This document shows positions 25,250 through 33,621 of a stretch of DNA of 64,000 bases, piece after piece; positions within the stretch are counted from its first letter, which is position 1, and every line of letters begins with the position of its first letter. The stretch spans positions 2,108,001 through 2,172,000 of the forward strand of contig NZ_CP192511.1 in assembly GCF_050613185.1 (NCBI RefSeq). Reading direction: 5' to 3'. The position numbers were made by a program, and so were the translations under genes. Origin of the DNA: Chelonobacter sp050613185 (GTDB taxonomy: Bacteria > Pseudomonadota > Gammaproteobacteria > Enterobacterales > Pasteurellaceae). A model generated the notes under the pieces. It saw only the letters and a list, made by a program, of their open reading frames with translations. It ran no database searches and was not told the origin of the DNA.

Positions 25250-26290
25250 TTATATTTCAACCACTTTGCGCATTTTCGCACTTTCAAAGCATTTTTCTAA
25301 TAACATTAATACGTTTCGTGCTTGTTCCGCGGTTACAACCAACGGTTCGTTTGTGGTGATCGCGGCATAAATGTTGTCGTAATAAGCGGCATAACTTGCC
25401 GCCGGGGATTCGATTTTGCCTTGGAAATGCACGCCGTTAAGCTCGGTATTGAGCGTTCCCCATTGGCTTTCATTTTCCACGTTCCAGTTGCCAACGGGCA
25501 AAATCCCCTGTGCTAATTGCGATTCTTGGATATCGGCGACATATTTTAGATAAGAGCCGTTCCGCCCATGTAACGCAATATGCGGACCTTTCTCGCGCGC
25601 ATATTTTGTGGCGCCGAGTTCTACCTTCAGATTGGGATAATATAGGTAGATTTGAAAATTATCATCGCTTAGCGCGTTTTCATGTTGGTAGCGAATATCG
25701 GCAAACAGGGCTTGCGGCATACCTAACAGATCCACGGCATGATCGACTAGATGGACGCCTAAGTCATATACCAAGCCGACGCCTTTTTCACCGGTTTCTT
25801 TCCAAACCTTCGGATTTTTATTCGCGCTGTAGCGGTCGAACCGCACTTGATAATCAACAATATCGCCGATGAGCCGGTTATCAATAATCTTTTTCACCGC
25901 CAAAAAGCCGCTGTCCCAACGGCGATTTTGATAAGGTGAAAGGATCACGCCTTGCTGTTGTGCCAGTTGATCCAGTTCCGCCGCTTCAAATGCGGTTACC
26001 GCAATCGGCTTTTCCAATACCACGTGTTTGCCGGCGGCAATCGCTTGTTTGGCAAAGTCGTAGTGGGTTAAGTTCGGGGTGCAGATCACAATCAAATCAA
26101 TCTCGTCACTCAGCAGCTCGGAAAATTGATGTACCACGTCCACATCCGGGATTTTTTGCTTGGATTTTTCGCCGCTGCGCTCAAACACTTTTTTGATCTG
26201 AAAGTGCGGATCGATTAATAAAAACGGCACATGGAACACCTGCGCCGACATGCCAAAACCGGCGATACCGACATTAATCACCTTAGTCAT
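25250..26290 (-). CDS. Gfo/Idh/MocA family oxidoreductase
   Basis: NAD(P)-dependent sugar or inositol dehydrogenase family member, 346 residues. The N-terminal Rossmann domain has VGIAGFGMSAQVFHVPFL; the family EKP motif is in HVVLEKPIAVT; the C-terminal substrate domain has GLVYDLGVHLVDHAVDLLG, whose aspartate and histidine are usually catalytic. It resembles the YdgJ/IolU-type subgroup, but the substrate cannot be read from the sequence. GAGGTG precedes the ATG. The MATE pump gene lies 11 bases upstream on the same strand, so they may be co-transcribed. Confidence 0.85.
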   Translation of the reverse strand: MTKVINVGIAGFGMSAQVFHVPFLLIDPHFQIKKVFERSGEKSKQKIPDVDVVHQFSELLSDEIDLIVICTPNLTHYDFAKQAIAAGKHVVLEKPIAVTAFEAAELDQLAQQQGVILSPYQNRRWDSGFLAVKKIIDNRLIGDIVDYQVRFDRYSANKNPKVWKETGEKGVGLVYDLGVHLVDHAVDLLGMPQALFADIRYQHENALSDDNFQIYLYYPNLKVELGATKYAREKGPHIALHGRNGSYLKYVADIQESQLAQGILPVGNWNVENESQWGTLNTELNGVHFQGKIESPAASYAAYYDNIYAAITTNEPLVVTAEQARNVLMLLEKCFESAKMRKVVEI

Positions 26291-26301
26291 TTTTCACCTC
26301 G

Positions 26302-27699
26302 TTATTTAATCCGTTCTAAATGTTGTAATAAATCTGCCGTCGGAATGCGCTGAATTTTACGCAAACGCAGCAGGAGAAAAACCGATGCAAAGGTCAGGCT
26401 CAGCACGAAGCCGATCCAGAACCCTTCCGCCGCCAGCGCCGGCACGATCCAATCGGTGAGACCGGTGATATAACCCACCGGCATACCAATCATCCAGTAG
26501 CATAGTAGCGAAATAATTAAAATCGCCTTGGTGTCTTTATAGGCGCGCAGCGCACCGCCGGCAATGACTTGAATACTGTCCGGAATTTGGTAAGCTGCGG
26601 CAAACAATAAGAGGAATGACGCCATGGCAATAACTTGCTGATCAGTAACAAAAATTTGTGCGATTTGCGTGCGGAACAGTAACGTGAGAATGGCGGTTAT
26701 CATTGCCACAACCAAACCTAAGCCCAGCGCACTAAAGCTGACTTGTTTTGCGCCCTCGATATTTTGTTCGCCCAAACGTTGTCCGACCAAAATCGTGGTT
26801 GCCATGGAAATCGAGAGCGGCAACATAAAGATAAACGAGCTGGTCTGTAAGGTGATTTGGTGGCTGGCAACCACATTTGCGCCCAATGGTGAAATCAGCA
26901 GCGACACAATGGTAAACAGCGTGACTTCGGCGCATAGGGTCAAGGCAATCGGCACGCCGAGATTGAGCAGTTTGCGTTGGGTATTCCAATCGGGTTTTTC
27001 AAATAATTTGGGAAACAGGCGCAGATCGCGTTGGTTTTTAGCGCGATAACAGTAGATCAAAATCATCACCATCATCAGCCAATTCACGATTGCCGTAGCA
27101 ATGCCACAACCGACCGCACCGAATGCCGGAATACCGAATTTACCGTAAATAAAGATATAATTCAGCGGAATATTCAGCAATAAACCGATAAAGCCGATCA
27201 CCATTGCCGGTTTGGTTTTTGCCAAGCCATCATTCAAGCCGCGAAAGTTGATCATCAATAAATAAGGCAAGATCCCAAACGCCATTGCTTGCAGATACTG
27301 GCTGGCAATGTCGGCGAGCCGCTGCTCCATGCCCATAAAATTGACAATGAAATGGCTGTTATAAATCAAGGCAAAGAGCGGTATTGTGATCAGCAACACA
27401 ATCCAAATCCCTTGCCGCACTTGGTGCGCAATCCGTTTGCGTTGTCCCGAGCCATTGAGATAAGCGATTGTCGGCGGCAGTGCGAGTAGCAAGCCTTGCC
27501 CGAACAAGACTAACGGAAACCAAATCGACGCGCCAATCGAAATTGCCGCCATGTCCGCCGCACTGACACGACCCGCCATAATCGCATCAATCATGCCCAT
27601 CGAACTTTGCGCGATTTGTGCGACCAAAATCGGTGCGGCAATTTTGATTAATTGGCGCATTTCTAAGCGGTGCTGCGGATCAGTGATAAATTTGAACAT
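26302..27699 (-). CDS. hmrM: MATE family multidrug efflux pump HmrM/NorM
   Basis: Inner-membrane pump that expels cationic drugs and dyes in exchange for sodium or protons. The 465 residues form about 12 membrane segments in two repeats; the N-terminal block LIKIAAPILVAQIAQSSMGMIDAIMAGR with AISIGASIW is the MATE signature, repeated after residue 240. It lies next to riboflavin synthase, as hmrM does in H. influenzae (from memory). The ribosome-binding site is weak. It is divergent from ribE with 77 bases between starts. Confidence 0.92.
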   Translation of the reverse strand: MFKFITDPQHRLEMRQLIKIAAPILVAQIAQSSMGMIDAIMAGRVSAADMAAISIGASIWFPLVLFGQGLLLALPPTIAYLNGSGQRKRIAHQVRQGIWIVLLITIPLFALIYNSHFIVNFMGMEQRLADIASQYLQAMAFGILPYLLMINFRGLNDGLAKTKPAMVIGFIGLLLNIPLNYIFIYGKFGIPAFGAVGCGIATAIVNWLMMVMILIYCYRAKNQRDLRLFPKLFEKPDWNTQRKLLNLGVPIALTLCAEVTLFTIVSLLISPLGANVVASHQITLQTSSFIFMLPLSISMATTILVGQRLGEQNIEGAKQVSFSALGLGLVVAMITAILTLLFRTQIAQIFVTDQQVIAMASFLLLFAAAYQIPDSIQVIAGGALRAYKDTKAILIISLLCYWMIGMPVGYITGLTDWIVPALAAEGFWIGFVLSLTFASVFLLLRLRKIQRIPTADLLQHLERIK

Positions 27700-27776
27700 A
27701 AAGATATTTCTGCTTAATTGGAAAGAAAAGAGCTATAATCTGTGCCGATAAAAATAAACATTATGAGGAAAAGATT

Positions 27777-28391
27777 ATGTTTACCGGCATTATACAGGGT
27801 AAAGCCCGAATTGAATCGATCGAAGCAAAAAAAGATTTTAAAACCCATGTTATCAGAATGCCGCCGGATTTGTTGGATGATCTGAAACCGGGCGCGTCGA
27901 TTGCGCATAACGGTGTGTGTTTGACCGTGACCGAAATTAACGGGGATTTGCTGAGCTTTGATTTAATGCAAGAAACGCTGCGCATTACCAATCTGGGAGA
28001 ATTACAGGTCGGTGACGAAATCAATGTCGAACGCGCAATGAAAATGAGTGACGAAATCGGCGGACACCTGTTGTCGGGGCATGTTTACAGCATGGCGCTG
28101 ATCGACGAGATTATTGAAACGGAAAATAACTGTCAAATCTGGTTCAGTCTGCTGCAACCGCACTTGATCAAATATATTCTCACCAAAGGCTATATTGCGA
28201 TTGATGGTATCAGCTTAACCATTGGGGCAGTCGAAAACGGGCGTTTTTGTGTGAATTTGATTCCGGAAACCTTGCAACGCACGATTATCGGGCAGAAAAA
28301 AATCGGCGGTAAAGTCAATCTTGAAATCGACTCGCAAACCCAAGCGTTGGTGGATACGGTGGAGCGGTATTTGGGGGAAAGAGGGTTGTAA
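27777..28391 (+). CDS. ribE: Riboflavin synthase alpha chain
   Basis: Dismutates two 6,7-dimethyl-8-ribityllumazine molecules to riboflavin; also called ribC. It has 204 residues in two similar lumazine-binding barrels: MFTGIIQGKARIESIE with GVCLTVTEI in the first, and ISLTIGAVENGRFCVNLIPETL in the second, plus GHLLSGHV. GAGGAAAAG precedes the ATG. The 77-base leader is too short for an FMN riboswitch. Confidence 0.96.
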   Translation: MFTGIIQGKARIESIEAKKDFKTHVIRMPPDLLDDLKPGASIAHNGVCLTVTEINGDLLSFDLMQETLRITNLGELQVGDEINVERAMKMSDEIGGHLLSGHVYSMALIDEIIETENNCQIWFSLLQPHLIKYILTKGYIAIDGISLTIGAVENGRFCVNLIPETLQRTIIGQKKIGGKVNLEIDSQTQALVDTVERYLGERGL

Positions 28392-28456
28392 GTCAGATAA
28401 AAAAGCGCAGCTATGCGCTCCAGGCTGATGACAAAGTCTCTTGCTCGAATCATTTC

Positions 28457-28480
28457 CCTCCCTCCGTATACGGAGGGAGG
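28457..28480. repeat. 24-base palindrome (CCTCCCTCCG type), copy 2
   Basis: CCTCCCTCCGTA is followed at once by its exact complement. It is a variant of the palindrome at 6386-6407 with TA in place of CA/TG at the centre and one more base on each side. Confidence 0.7.
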
Positions 28481-28578
28481 TGTCCGAAGGACGGAGGGAG
28501 GCATAAAGAATGTTAAAACTGAATATGTTGCATTTTCATATTCCCCCTCTCTCCCCATTTTTCTTGCGAAAAACGGTA

Positions 28579-28600
28579 CTCCCTCCGCATGCGGAGGGAG
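28579..28600. repeat. Perfect 22-base palindrome, copy 3
   Basis: Identical over 22 bases to the palindrome at 6386-6407 in the suc operon; flanking sequence differs apart from one A. Confidence 0.75.
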
Positions 28601-28653
28601 AGAAGTCAGTTTGTCAGCAATCTCAAGCGCAGCTATGTGCTTCTTTTATGCGC

Positions 28654-29568
28654 CTAGTCTGCGTAAAATGCGTTGTATTGAAATCCTTTTGTATTGACTT
28701 TTACCCGATACAAACCGTTACTGGCGGTGATAAACAACTCGTTTTGCGCTTTTCCGCCTAAGGTGCAATTGGATACGGTTTTGTTAAGCGTAATTTTGGC
28801 AATGATTTTACCATCAGGCGTGATAATCAAAATTCCGTCATCGCAGCTGCAATAAATCAAGCCGCTTTCATCAACACAAAAACCGTCGGGAATGCCGGGC
28901 GTAATTTCACAGATCGTGCGGCGATTGTGTAAGCGCATACCATCGACATCAAACGCGACCAGATGATGTAAACCGTCTTGGAATTCGACAGCCGACATAT
29001 CGGCAACATACAAAATTTTTTCATCGGGAGAGAAGAAGAGTCCGTTAGGGCGCATGGTATTGAAGCTGGCTAACCGCACTTTTTGATCTGTAGGATCATA
29101 GCAATAGACATAGCAGCCGATGATTTCACTTGCCGCCTGATATCCCTCATTATTACTGAGAATACCGTATGGCGGATCGGTAAACCAAACCGTGCCGTCG
29201 GATTTTACCACCAGATCATTCGGTGAATTAAAGTGCCGCCCATCATAGCGATCAACCAGCATGCTGACATTACCCTGTTGATCGGTGTGGCTGATTCCCC
29301 TGGCGCCGTGTTGGCAGGTGATCAGCGAACCGTCAGGCAATAACGCGTTGCCATTGGCGAAATCGGACGGTGCACGGAAAACCGACGTTCCTTCTGTTTC
29401 CGACCATTTGAACATTCGGTTGCCCTTAACGTCACTGAAAACAACACTATTTTCATGCGGCAGCCAAACCGGCCCTTCCGCCCAAGTCGCCTCAGAGAAC
29501 AGGCAATCGATTTGTGTTTGCCGATCGAACAAGTCAGAAAATCGGGAATCATAAACTTCAATATTCAT
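28654..29568 (-). CDS. SMP-30/gluconolactonase family lactonase
   Basis: A six-bladed beta-propeller enzyme that opens sugar-acid lactones using one divalent metal. It has 304 residues and no signal peptide, so it is cytoplasmic. The three metal ligands of the family are in place: Glu31 (WAEGPVW), Asn175 (MRPNGLFF) and Asp228 (GIPDGFCVD), with FNSPNDLVV (113-121) near the active site. TAGGTAGG precedes the ATG. It lies 51 bases after the sugar-binding protein gene, last in an ABC transporter operon, so the imported compound is probably a lactone or is oxidised to one. The exact lactone is unknown. Confidence 0.88.
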   Translation of the reverse strand: MNIEVYDSRFSDLFDRQTQIDCLFSEATWAEGPVWLPHENSVVFSDVKGNRMFKWSETEGTSVFRAPSDFANGNALLPDGSLITCQHGARGISHTDQQGNVSMLVDRYDGRHFNSPNDLVVKSDGTVWFTDPPYGILSNNEGYQAASEIIGCYVYCYDPTDQKVRLASFNTMRPNGLFFSPDEKILYVADMSAVEFQDGLHHLVAFDVDGMRLHNRRTICEITPGIPDGFCVDESGLIYCSCDDGILIITPDGKIIAKITLNKTVSNCTLGGKAQNELFITASNGLYRVKVNTKGFQYNAFYAD

Positions 29569-29619
29569 AATACCTACCTACTAGATTAAATAGGGAGAGT
29601 ATTCCTCCCCCGATTTGAT

Positions 29620-30744
29620 TTAGTTAATGCCCCAGATTTTTTTATAGGCATTTTGATAGCCGTTTTGCGGGTCATACATATTTTTATCGCCGCCATCGTA
29701 GGCAATATTGTCTTTAGTGACCAAATGTACCGGCGTGACATAGTTAGATGGTTTCTCACCGGAGAAGGCGCGGTTCAATTCATCAACTAACTGCCAGCCA
29801 TGCAGATTCAATGGTTCGGGCACTGTTGCAATTTGGTGCTCTCCGGCACGGATTCGTTGATAGGCGGTAACCGAACCATCGCCGGCGGAAATGTTATAAG
29901 GTGCGGCGTCACCTTTAATGCCGGCCGTGCGGAGTGATGGCGTCATAAAGTCAAAATAGAGATCGTTGATCGCCAAGGTGTATTGGAAATTATCTTGGTA
30001 TTTTTGCAAGGTACTGAAGGTTAGCCCCGGCATACGGCTTGAGGTATCGGCAAGCGGCGTATCGATAAATTCCAATACCTTGCATTCTTTACATTGTTCG
30101 ATAGTCTCTTTCATGACATTGGCCTTGCGCAATGCAATTTCATAGAGGGAATCAGTTAAGATCACGGCTTGTGCTTTACCGTCTGATTTCGCCACGGCAA
30201 GCAATGCCGAGAGGCGTGCAATTTCATCAGAATCGGAAGTCACATTATAAAAGATGTTATATTTCTCAATCGGACCCGGTTGTGGGGTGGCATGCCATGC
30301 AATTAAGGTAATATTTTGCTCATTGGCTTTTTTCAACGGATTGCGGGCGACATTCGGATTCCAGCCGCCGATAACAATTGCGTCTGGTTTTTTGGCAATG
30401 GCTTGATTTAACGAAGCTAATTGATTATTAACCGAACCGGCGCCATCCAACACATCAAGCGACCAACCTGCAACATCAGCGGCTTCTTTCATACCGTCCA
30501 GTACGCCAAGCACACCGCCGTTCTTCATATCGGAAGCGATAAAGATGACACGTTTGTCTTTTTGTAATGCCGGACCGGTTGTCGGGCCGTCCCACTGTGT
30601 TTGCGGCGCTGTCGCAGCTTCTACAATTTGTTTCGCCTGAGTAACGAAAGCGTCTTTTGTTGCAGAGGCACTGGCAAATTGACTGACGGTAAGCAAGCCG
30701 CCGGCAAGGGTGGCAATCAGCATTTTTTGAAAAAGAGTTTTCAT
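29620..30744 (-). CDS. ABC transporter periplasmic sugar-binding protein
   Basis: RbsB-like (type I periplasmic binding) protein of 374 residues. The signal peptide is MKTLFQKMLIATLAGGLLTV with cleavage after ASA near residue 27. The domain shows VIFIASDMKNGGVLGVLDGM and KKPDAIVIGGWNP, typical of sugar-binding members; aromatic and acidic residues that would line the site (for example WNP and AGDGSV) cannot be tied to one ligand. A frame is open from 30807, but GAGGAA precedes the ATG at 30744. It follows the permease gene by 16 bases. Confidence 0.87.
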   Translation of the reverse strand: MKTLFQKMLIATLAGGLLTVSQFASASATKDAFVTQAKQIVEAATAPQTQWDGPTTGPALQKDKRVIFIASDMKNGGVLGVLDGMKEAADVAGWSLDVLDGAGSVNNQLASLNQAIAKKPDAIVIGGWNPNVARNPLKKANEQNITLIAWHATPQPGPIEKYNIFYNVTSDSDEIARLSALLAVAKSDGKAQAVILTDSLYEIALRKANVMKETIEQCKECKVLEFIDTPLADTSSRMPGLTFSTLQKYQDNFQYTLAINDLYFDFMTPSLRTAGIKGDAAPYNISAGDGSVTAYQRIRAGEHQIATVPEPLNLHGWQLVDELNRAFSGEKPSNYVTPVHLVTKDNIAYDGGDKNMYDPQNGYQNAYKKIWGIN

Positions 30745-30760
30745 AACGTTTTCCTCGTAG

Positions 30761-31846
30761 TTATTGGATAGAGTGTTTATCGGCTGGTTGAGACGGTTTT
30801 TCCACATCGGCTTTTTTCTGAATTAATTTTTGGTTGAGTAAGCGTTTGCGTTGGGCATATCCGGCGATCGTGATGGAGAGTAACAGCGTCGCTCCGTTAA
30901 ATAACGGTTCAACCCAGAAGGCGCCACCGAATTGTTGGATTCCTGAGATTCCGATAGCCAGAATTGCGATTCCGACCACGGTGCCCCACACATTGACACG
31001 CCCGGGACGAATGGTGGTGCTGCCTAAAAATGCGCCGACCAACGCCGGTAAAAGATAATCCATGCCGACACTGGCTTGACCGACGCCTTGTTGCGCGGCG
31101 ATCAATACCCCGGTGAAACCGGTTAATGTGCTGGAGGCGATAAAGGCGACAATGGTGTATTTTTTGATTGAGATCCCGTTTAAACGGGCGGCGGCCGGGT
31201 TTCCTCCCACGGCATACATACAACGGCCCACTGCGGTATGTTCGGTGATGAGCCAAAGTACAATGGCAACAATCAACATATAGAGCGCGGAAATAGGAAT
31301 GCCGAACAGCTCGAAACTGTTCAACTCATAAAACGCCTCGGGCAGATCGCCGACGATTTGGCGACCGCCGGAATGCCACAACGCAACCGCGTACAGCACG
31401 GTTCCAGAACCGAGGGTGGCAACAAAGCTGTCAATGTCGGCAAGTGCCACTAAAATACCGTTTAATAATCCATAAAGTGCGGCGATAATCAGGACGGTGA
31501 TGACCGCCATTTGCCAAGAGAAACCAAATTGCACCTGCAAACTGATGGCTAAAATATGCCAAAGCACAATCCCGAAACCGACGTTTAAGTCGATTTTGCC
31601 GACAATCATGGTAATTGTGGCGGCAAGGGCAAGCAGGGCGATTTTCGATTTGGTTTCTAAAATCGCATTCAGCGTTAACATTGAGGCAAAGGTCGGTGTG
31701 GCGAGTGAAAAAATAATGACCAACAAAATACATAACCATAATAACCCGTAACGGGTTGCTTGCTGCGAAAACCACGCCGTGAAACCGTCTTGACGTAAGG
31801 AGACCGCTTGCTCAAGAGCGGTTGATTTAACTGAAGTTTGCGCCAT
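30761..31846 (-). CDS. ABC transporter permease (RbsC-like)
   Basis: Inner-membrane channel of a carbohydrate uptake (CUT2) system, 361 residues with about 9-10 hydrophobic segments. The family block GRCMYAVGGNPAAARLNGI is clear, followed by AFIASSTLTGFTGVLIAA. AAGGA precedes the ATG. It lies between the ATPase and binding-protein genes, in the order ATPase-permease-binding protein-lactonase. Confidence 0.9.
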   Translation of the reverse strand: MAQTSVKSTALEQAVSLRQDGFTAWFSQQATRYGLLWLCILLVIIFSLATPTFASMLTLNAILETKSKIALLALAATITMIVGKIDLNVGFGIVLWHILAISLQVQFGFSWQMAVITVLIIAALYGLLNGILVALADIDSFVATLGSGTVLYAVALWHSGGRQIVGDLPEAFYELNSFELFGIPISALYMLIVAIVLWLITEHTAVGRCMYAVGGNPAAARLNGISIKKYTIVAFIASSTLTGFTGVLIAAQQGVGQASVGMDYLLPALVGAFLGSTTIRPGRVNVWGTVVGIAILAIGISGIQQFGGAFWVEPLFNGATLLLSITIAGYAQRKRLLNQKLIQKKADVEKPSQPADKHSIQ

Positions 31847-31857
31847 AATAAATATCC

Positions 31858-33402
31858 TTATATCGCTGAATGAACGGAAGATGATGAAAAAGAGGTTGGC
31901 GTTGCAGAAGAAAGCTGCAATAAATTCGAAAAGGTAATGTCTTCATTGAGCAGTTCACCGACCACGCTGCCGCGGTTGAAAACGATTGCACGGTTACAAA
32001 GGTGTGCGATCTCTTCGAAATCGGTAGAAATCACAATCACCGCAACCCCTTGTGCCAAGGCTTTATTGAGCACGTCATAAATTTCGGCGCGGGCGCCGAC
32101 ATCGACACCGGCGGTCGGATCCTCCAGAATCAAGATTGGCGTATTGAGATGCAGCCAACGCGCCATCACAATTTTTTGTTGGTTGCCGCCGGATAATGCG
32201 CTGACTTCAATAAACATATTTTTCGGTCGGATATCAAACTGTTGGAATTTAAACCAACTTTGTTTTAACTCTTCCGCCCGATCGTACCAGCGAAGTGCGG
32301 TTTTTTGGGTAATAATGGGATTAATAAATAAATTTTCGGTTGTCGTCATCGACATCACCAAACTTTCATGGGGGCGATCCCCCGCTACCAAGGAAATACC
32401 ATGTTGAATAGCGTCTTTTGGCGAGTGCGGCGTATAGTTTTGGTTAAGCAATCGAATATTGCCTTGTTCCAAGTCGCGTAATCCGAATAATAACCGTCCG
32501 ATCTCTTCTTGTCCGGCACCGCGTAAACCGGCAAGCGCGATCATTTCGCCTTTATGCAACGCGAAGGAAACCGGTCCGGTGTCACCGACAGTCACATCCG
32601 TGAGTTTGAGCACTTCTTCACTATGCAGCGGTAACGGCATACGCTGATGGTGGCGCGTTTCTTCGCCGACGATCACTTTCACCAATTCTTTTACCGAATA
32701 GTTTCGGGTTGCCCCTTCAGCCACCGGAAAACCGTCACGCATAACATAAATACGGTCGGAAATCTCGATGACTTCATCTAAGCGGTGGGTGACGTAAATC
32801 ATGCCAACCCCTTTTTCTTTCAGGGTTTGTAATACCGAAAACAGATGTTTTACGTCACTGGCGGGCAGAGACGCGGTCGGTTCGTCTAAAATCAGAATTT
32901 TGGCATTCACCGCAATTGCCCGGGCAATTGCCAGTAAGGCTTTTTCTGTGCGCGACAGATCAAAAACACGTGTGTCCGGATCGAGCCGAATCCCGACGGA
33001 TTTCAGCGCTTGTTCCGCCTGTGACCGCACTTTGCGCCAATTCACCATGTTAAAGCGTTTTGGAAACCCCATCACGAAAGCCATATTTTCGGCGACCGTC
33101 ATCCATTCGATTAATCCGAGATCTTGGTGGATGAAGGAGATAGGTTGTTGGGTATCGGTTTTGAGGGAGAGGGCGGAATGAATCGGCTTGCCTTCAAAGA
33201 GGATCTTCCCGTTATCATAGGGATAAATACCGGCTAATATTTTAATCAGTGTTGATTTTCCCGCGCCGTTTTCACCGAGCAAGGCAACGATTTCCCCGGG
33301 ATAAATATCAAGACTGACATCGTTGACGGCAATATTACCGCCAAAACGCTTGATGATATGCTGCATACTGAGAATGGGATTTTTAGGAGAGTTGTCAGGC
33401 AT
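31858..33402 (-). CDS. Sugar ABC transporter ATPase (RbsA/MglA-like, two modules)
   Basis: Dual-module ATPase of a CUT2 importer, 514 residues. Module 1 has Walker A GENGAGKST and LILDEPTASLPASD. Module 2 has the weakened Walker A (GLRGAGQEE) usual in this family and LSGGNQQKIVMARWL. Two oddities stand out: the module 1 signature reads LSRTEKALLAIARA rather than the usual LS-GQ form, and the module 2 Walker B reads LILEDPTAGVD, with Asp and Glu swapped relative to the usual LDEP. AAGGAAC precedes the ATG. It is first in its operon, downstream of a candidate operator shared with yiaK. Confidence 0.9.
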   Translation of the reverse strand: MPDNSPKNPILSMQHIIKRFGGNIAVNDVSLDIYPGEIVALLGENGAGKSTLIKILAGIYPYDNGKILFEGKPIHSALSLKTDTQQPISFIHQDLGLIEWMTVAENMAFVMGFPKRFNMVNWRKVRSQAEQALKSVGIRLDPDTRVFDLSRTEKALLAIARAIAVNAKILILDEPTASLPASDVKHLFSVLQTLKEKGVGMIYVTHRLDEVIEISDRIYVMRDGFPVAEGATRNYSVKELVKVIVGEETRHHQRMPLPLHSEEVLKLTDVTVGDTGPVSFALHKGEMIALAGLRGAGQEEIGRLLFGLRDLEQGNIRLLNQNYTPHSPKDAIQHGISLVAGDRPHESLVMSMTTTENLFINPIITQKTALRWYDRAEELKQSWFKFQQFDIRPKNMFIEVSALSGGNQQKIVMARWLHLNTPILILEDPTAGVDVGARAEIYDVLNKALAQGVAVIVISTDFEEIAHLCNRAIVFNRGSVVGELLNEDITFSNLLQLSSATPTSFSSSSVHSAI

Positions 33403-33459
33403 AAAAGTTCCTTTTTAGAAAATAAATAGGAAAAACCGGTCTATGTCTTGTTCGATATT

Positions 33460-33475
33460 TTTCACATTATGAAAT
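33460..33475 (-). promoter_or_regulatory. Candidate IclR-type operator over the ABC-operon promoter
   Basis: TTTCACATTATGAAAT is a near-palindrome (TTTCA-CATTA-TGAAA). On the minus strand it contains CATAAT, a 5-of-6 -10 match, about 60-70 bases before the ATPase start, so a repressor here would block the promoter. The same motif with one base changed lies before yiaK at 34619-34634. Binding by the adjacent IclR protein is inferred. Confidence 0.55.
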
Positions 33476-33621
33476 AATATTTTGATATTTGAAATTGTAA
33501 AATTTCTGTTTTGTGAGCACGGTCAAGCTTATATAAATTGACATCGCCGGTGTGATCTTACCGAATGGAATTTGTTTAATGCGTAATAAGTTGATTATGC
33601 GGAAAAAATTCCGCATTCGGA

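Larger units (their letters stand above)
28404..28642. repeat. Palindrome-rich element bounded by near-identical 18-base repeats
   Basis: AAGCGCAGCTATGCGCT (28403-28419) and AAGCGCAGCTATGTGCTT (28625-28642) are near-identical direct repeats, each also a small hairpin around GCTA. Between them lie the palindromes at 28457-28480 and 28579-28600 and a third half-copy (GGACGGAGGGAGG near 28489-28501). No convincing gene lies inside. It could be a small non-autonomous mobile or extragenic repeat unit. Confidence 0.55.

Noticed and set aside
27700..27776. Possible FMN riboswitch before riboflavin synthase
   Set aside because: The leader is only 77 bases and shows none of the conserved RFN stems; the gene has an ordinary ribosome-binding site.
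28413..28697. Small open frames (83-94 codons) in the palindrome-rich gap after ribE
   Set aside because: They run through palindromes and repeats, lack ribosome-binding sites and extend into the antisense of the lactonase gene.
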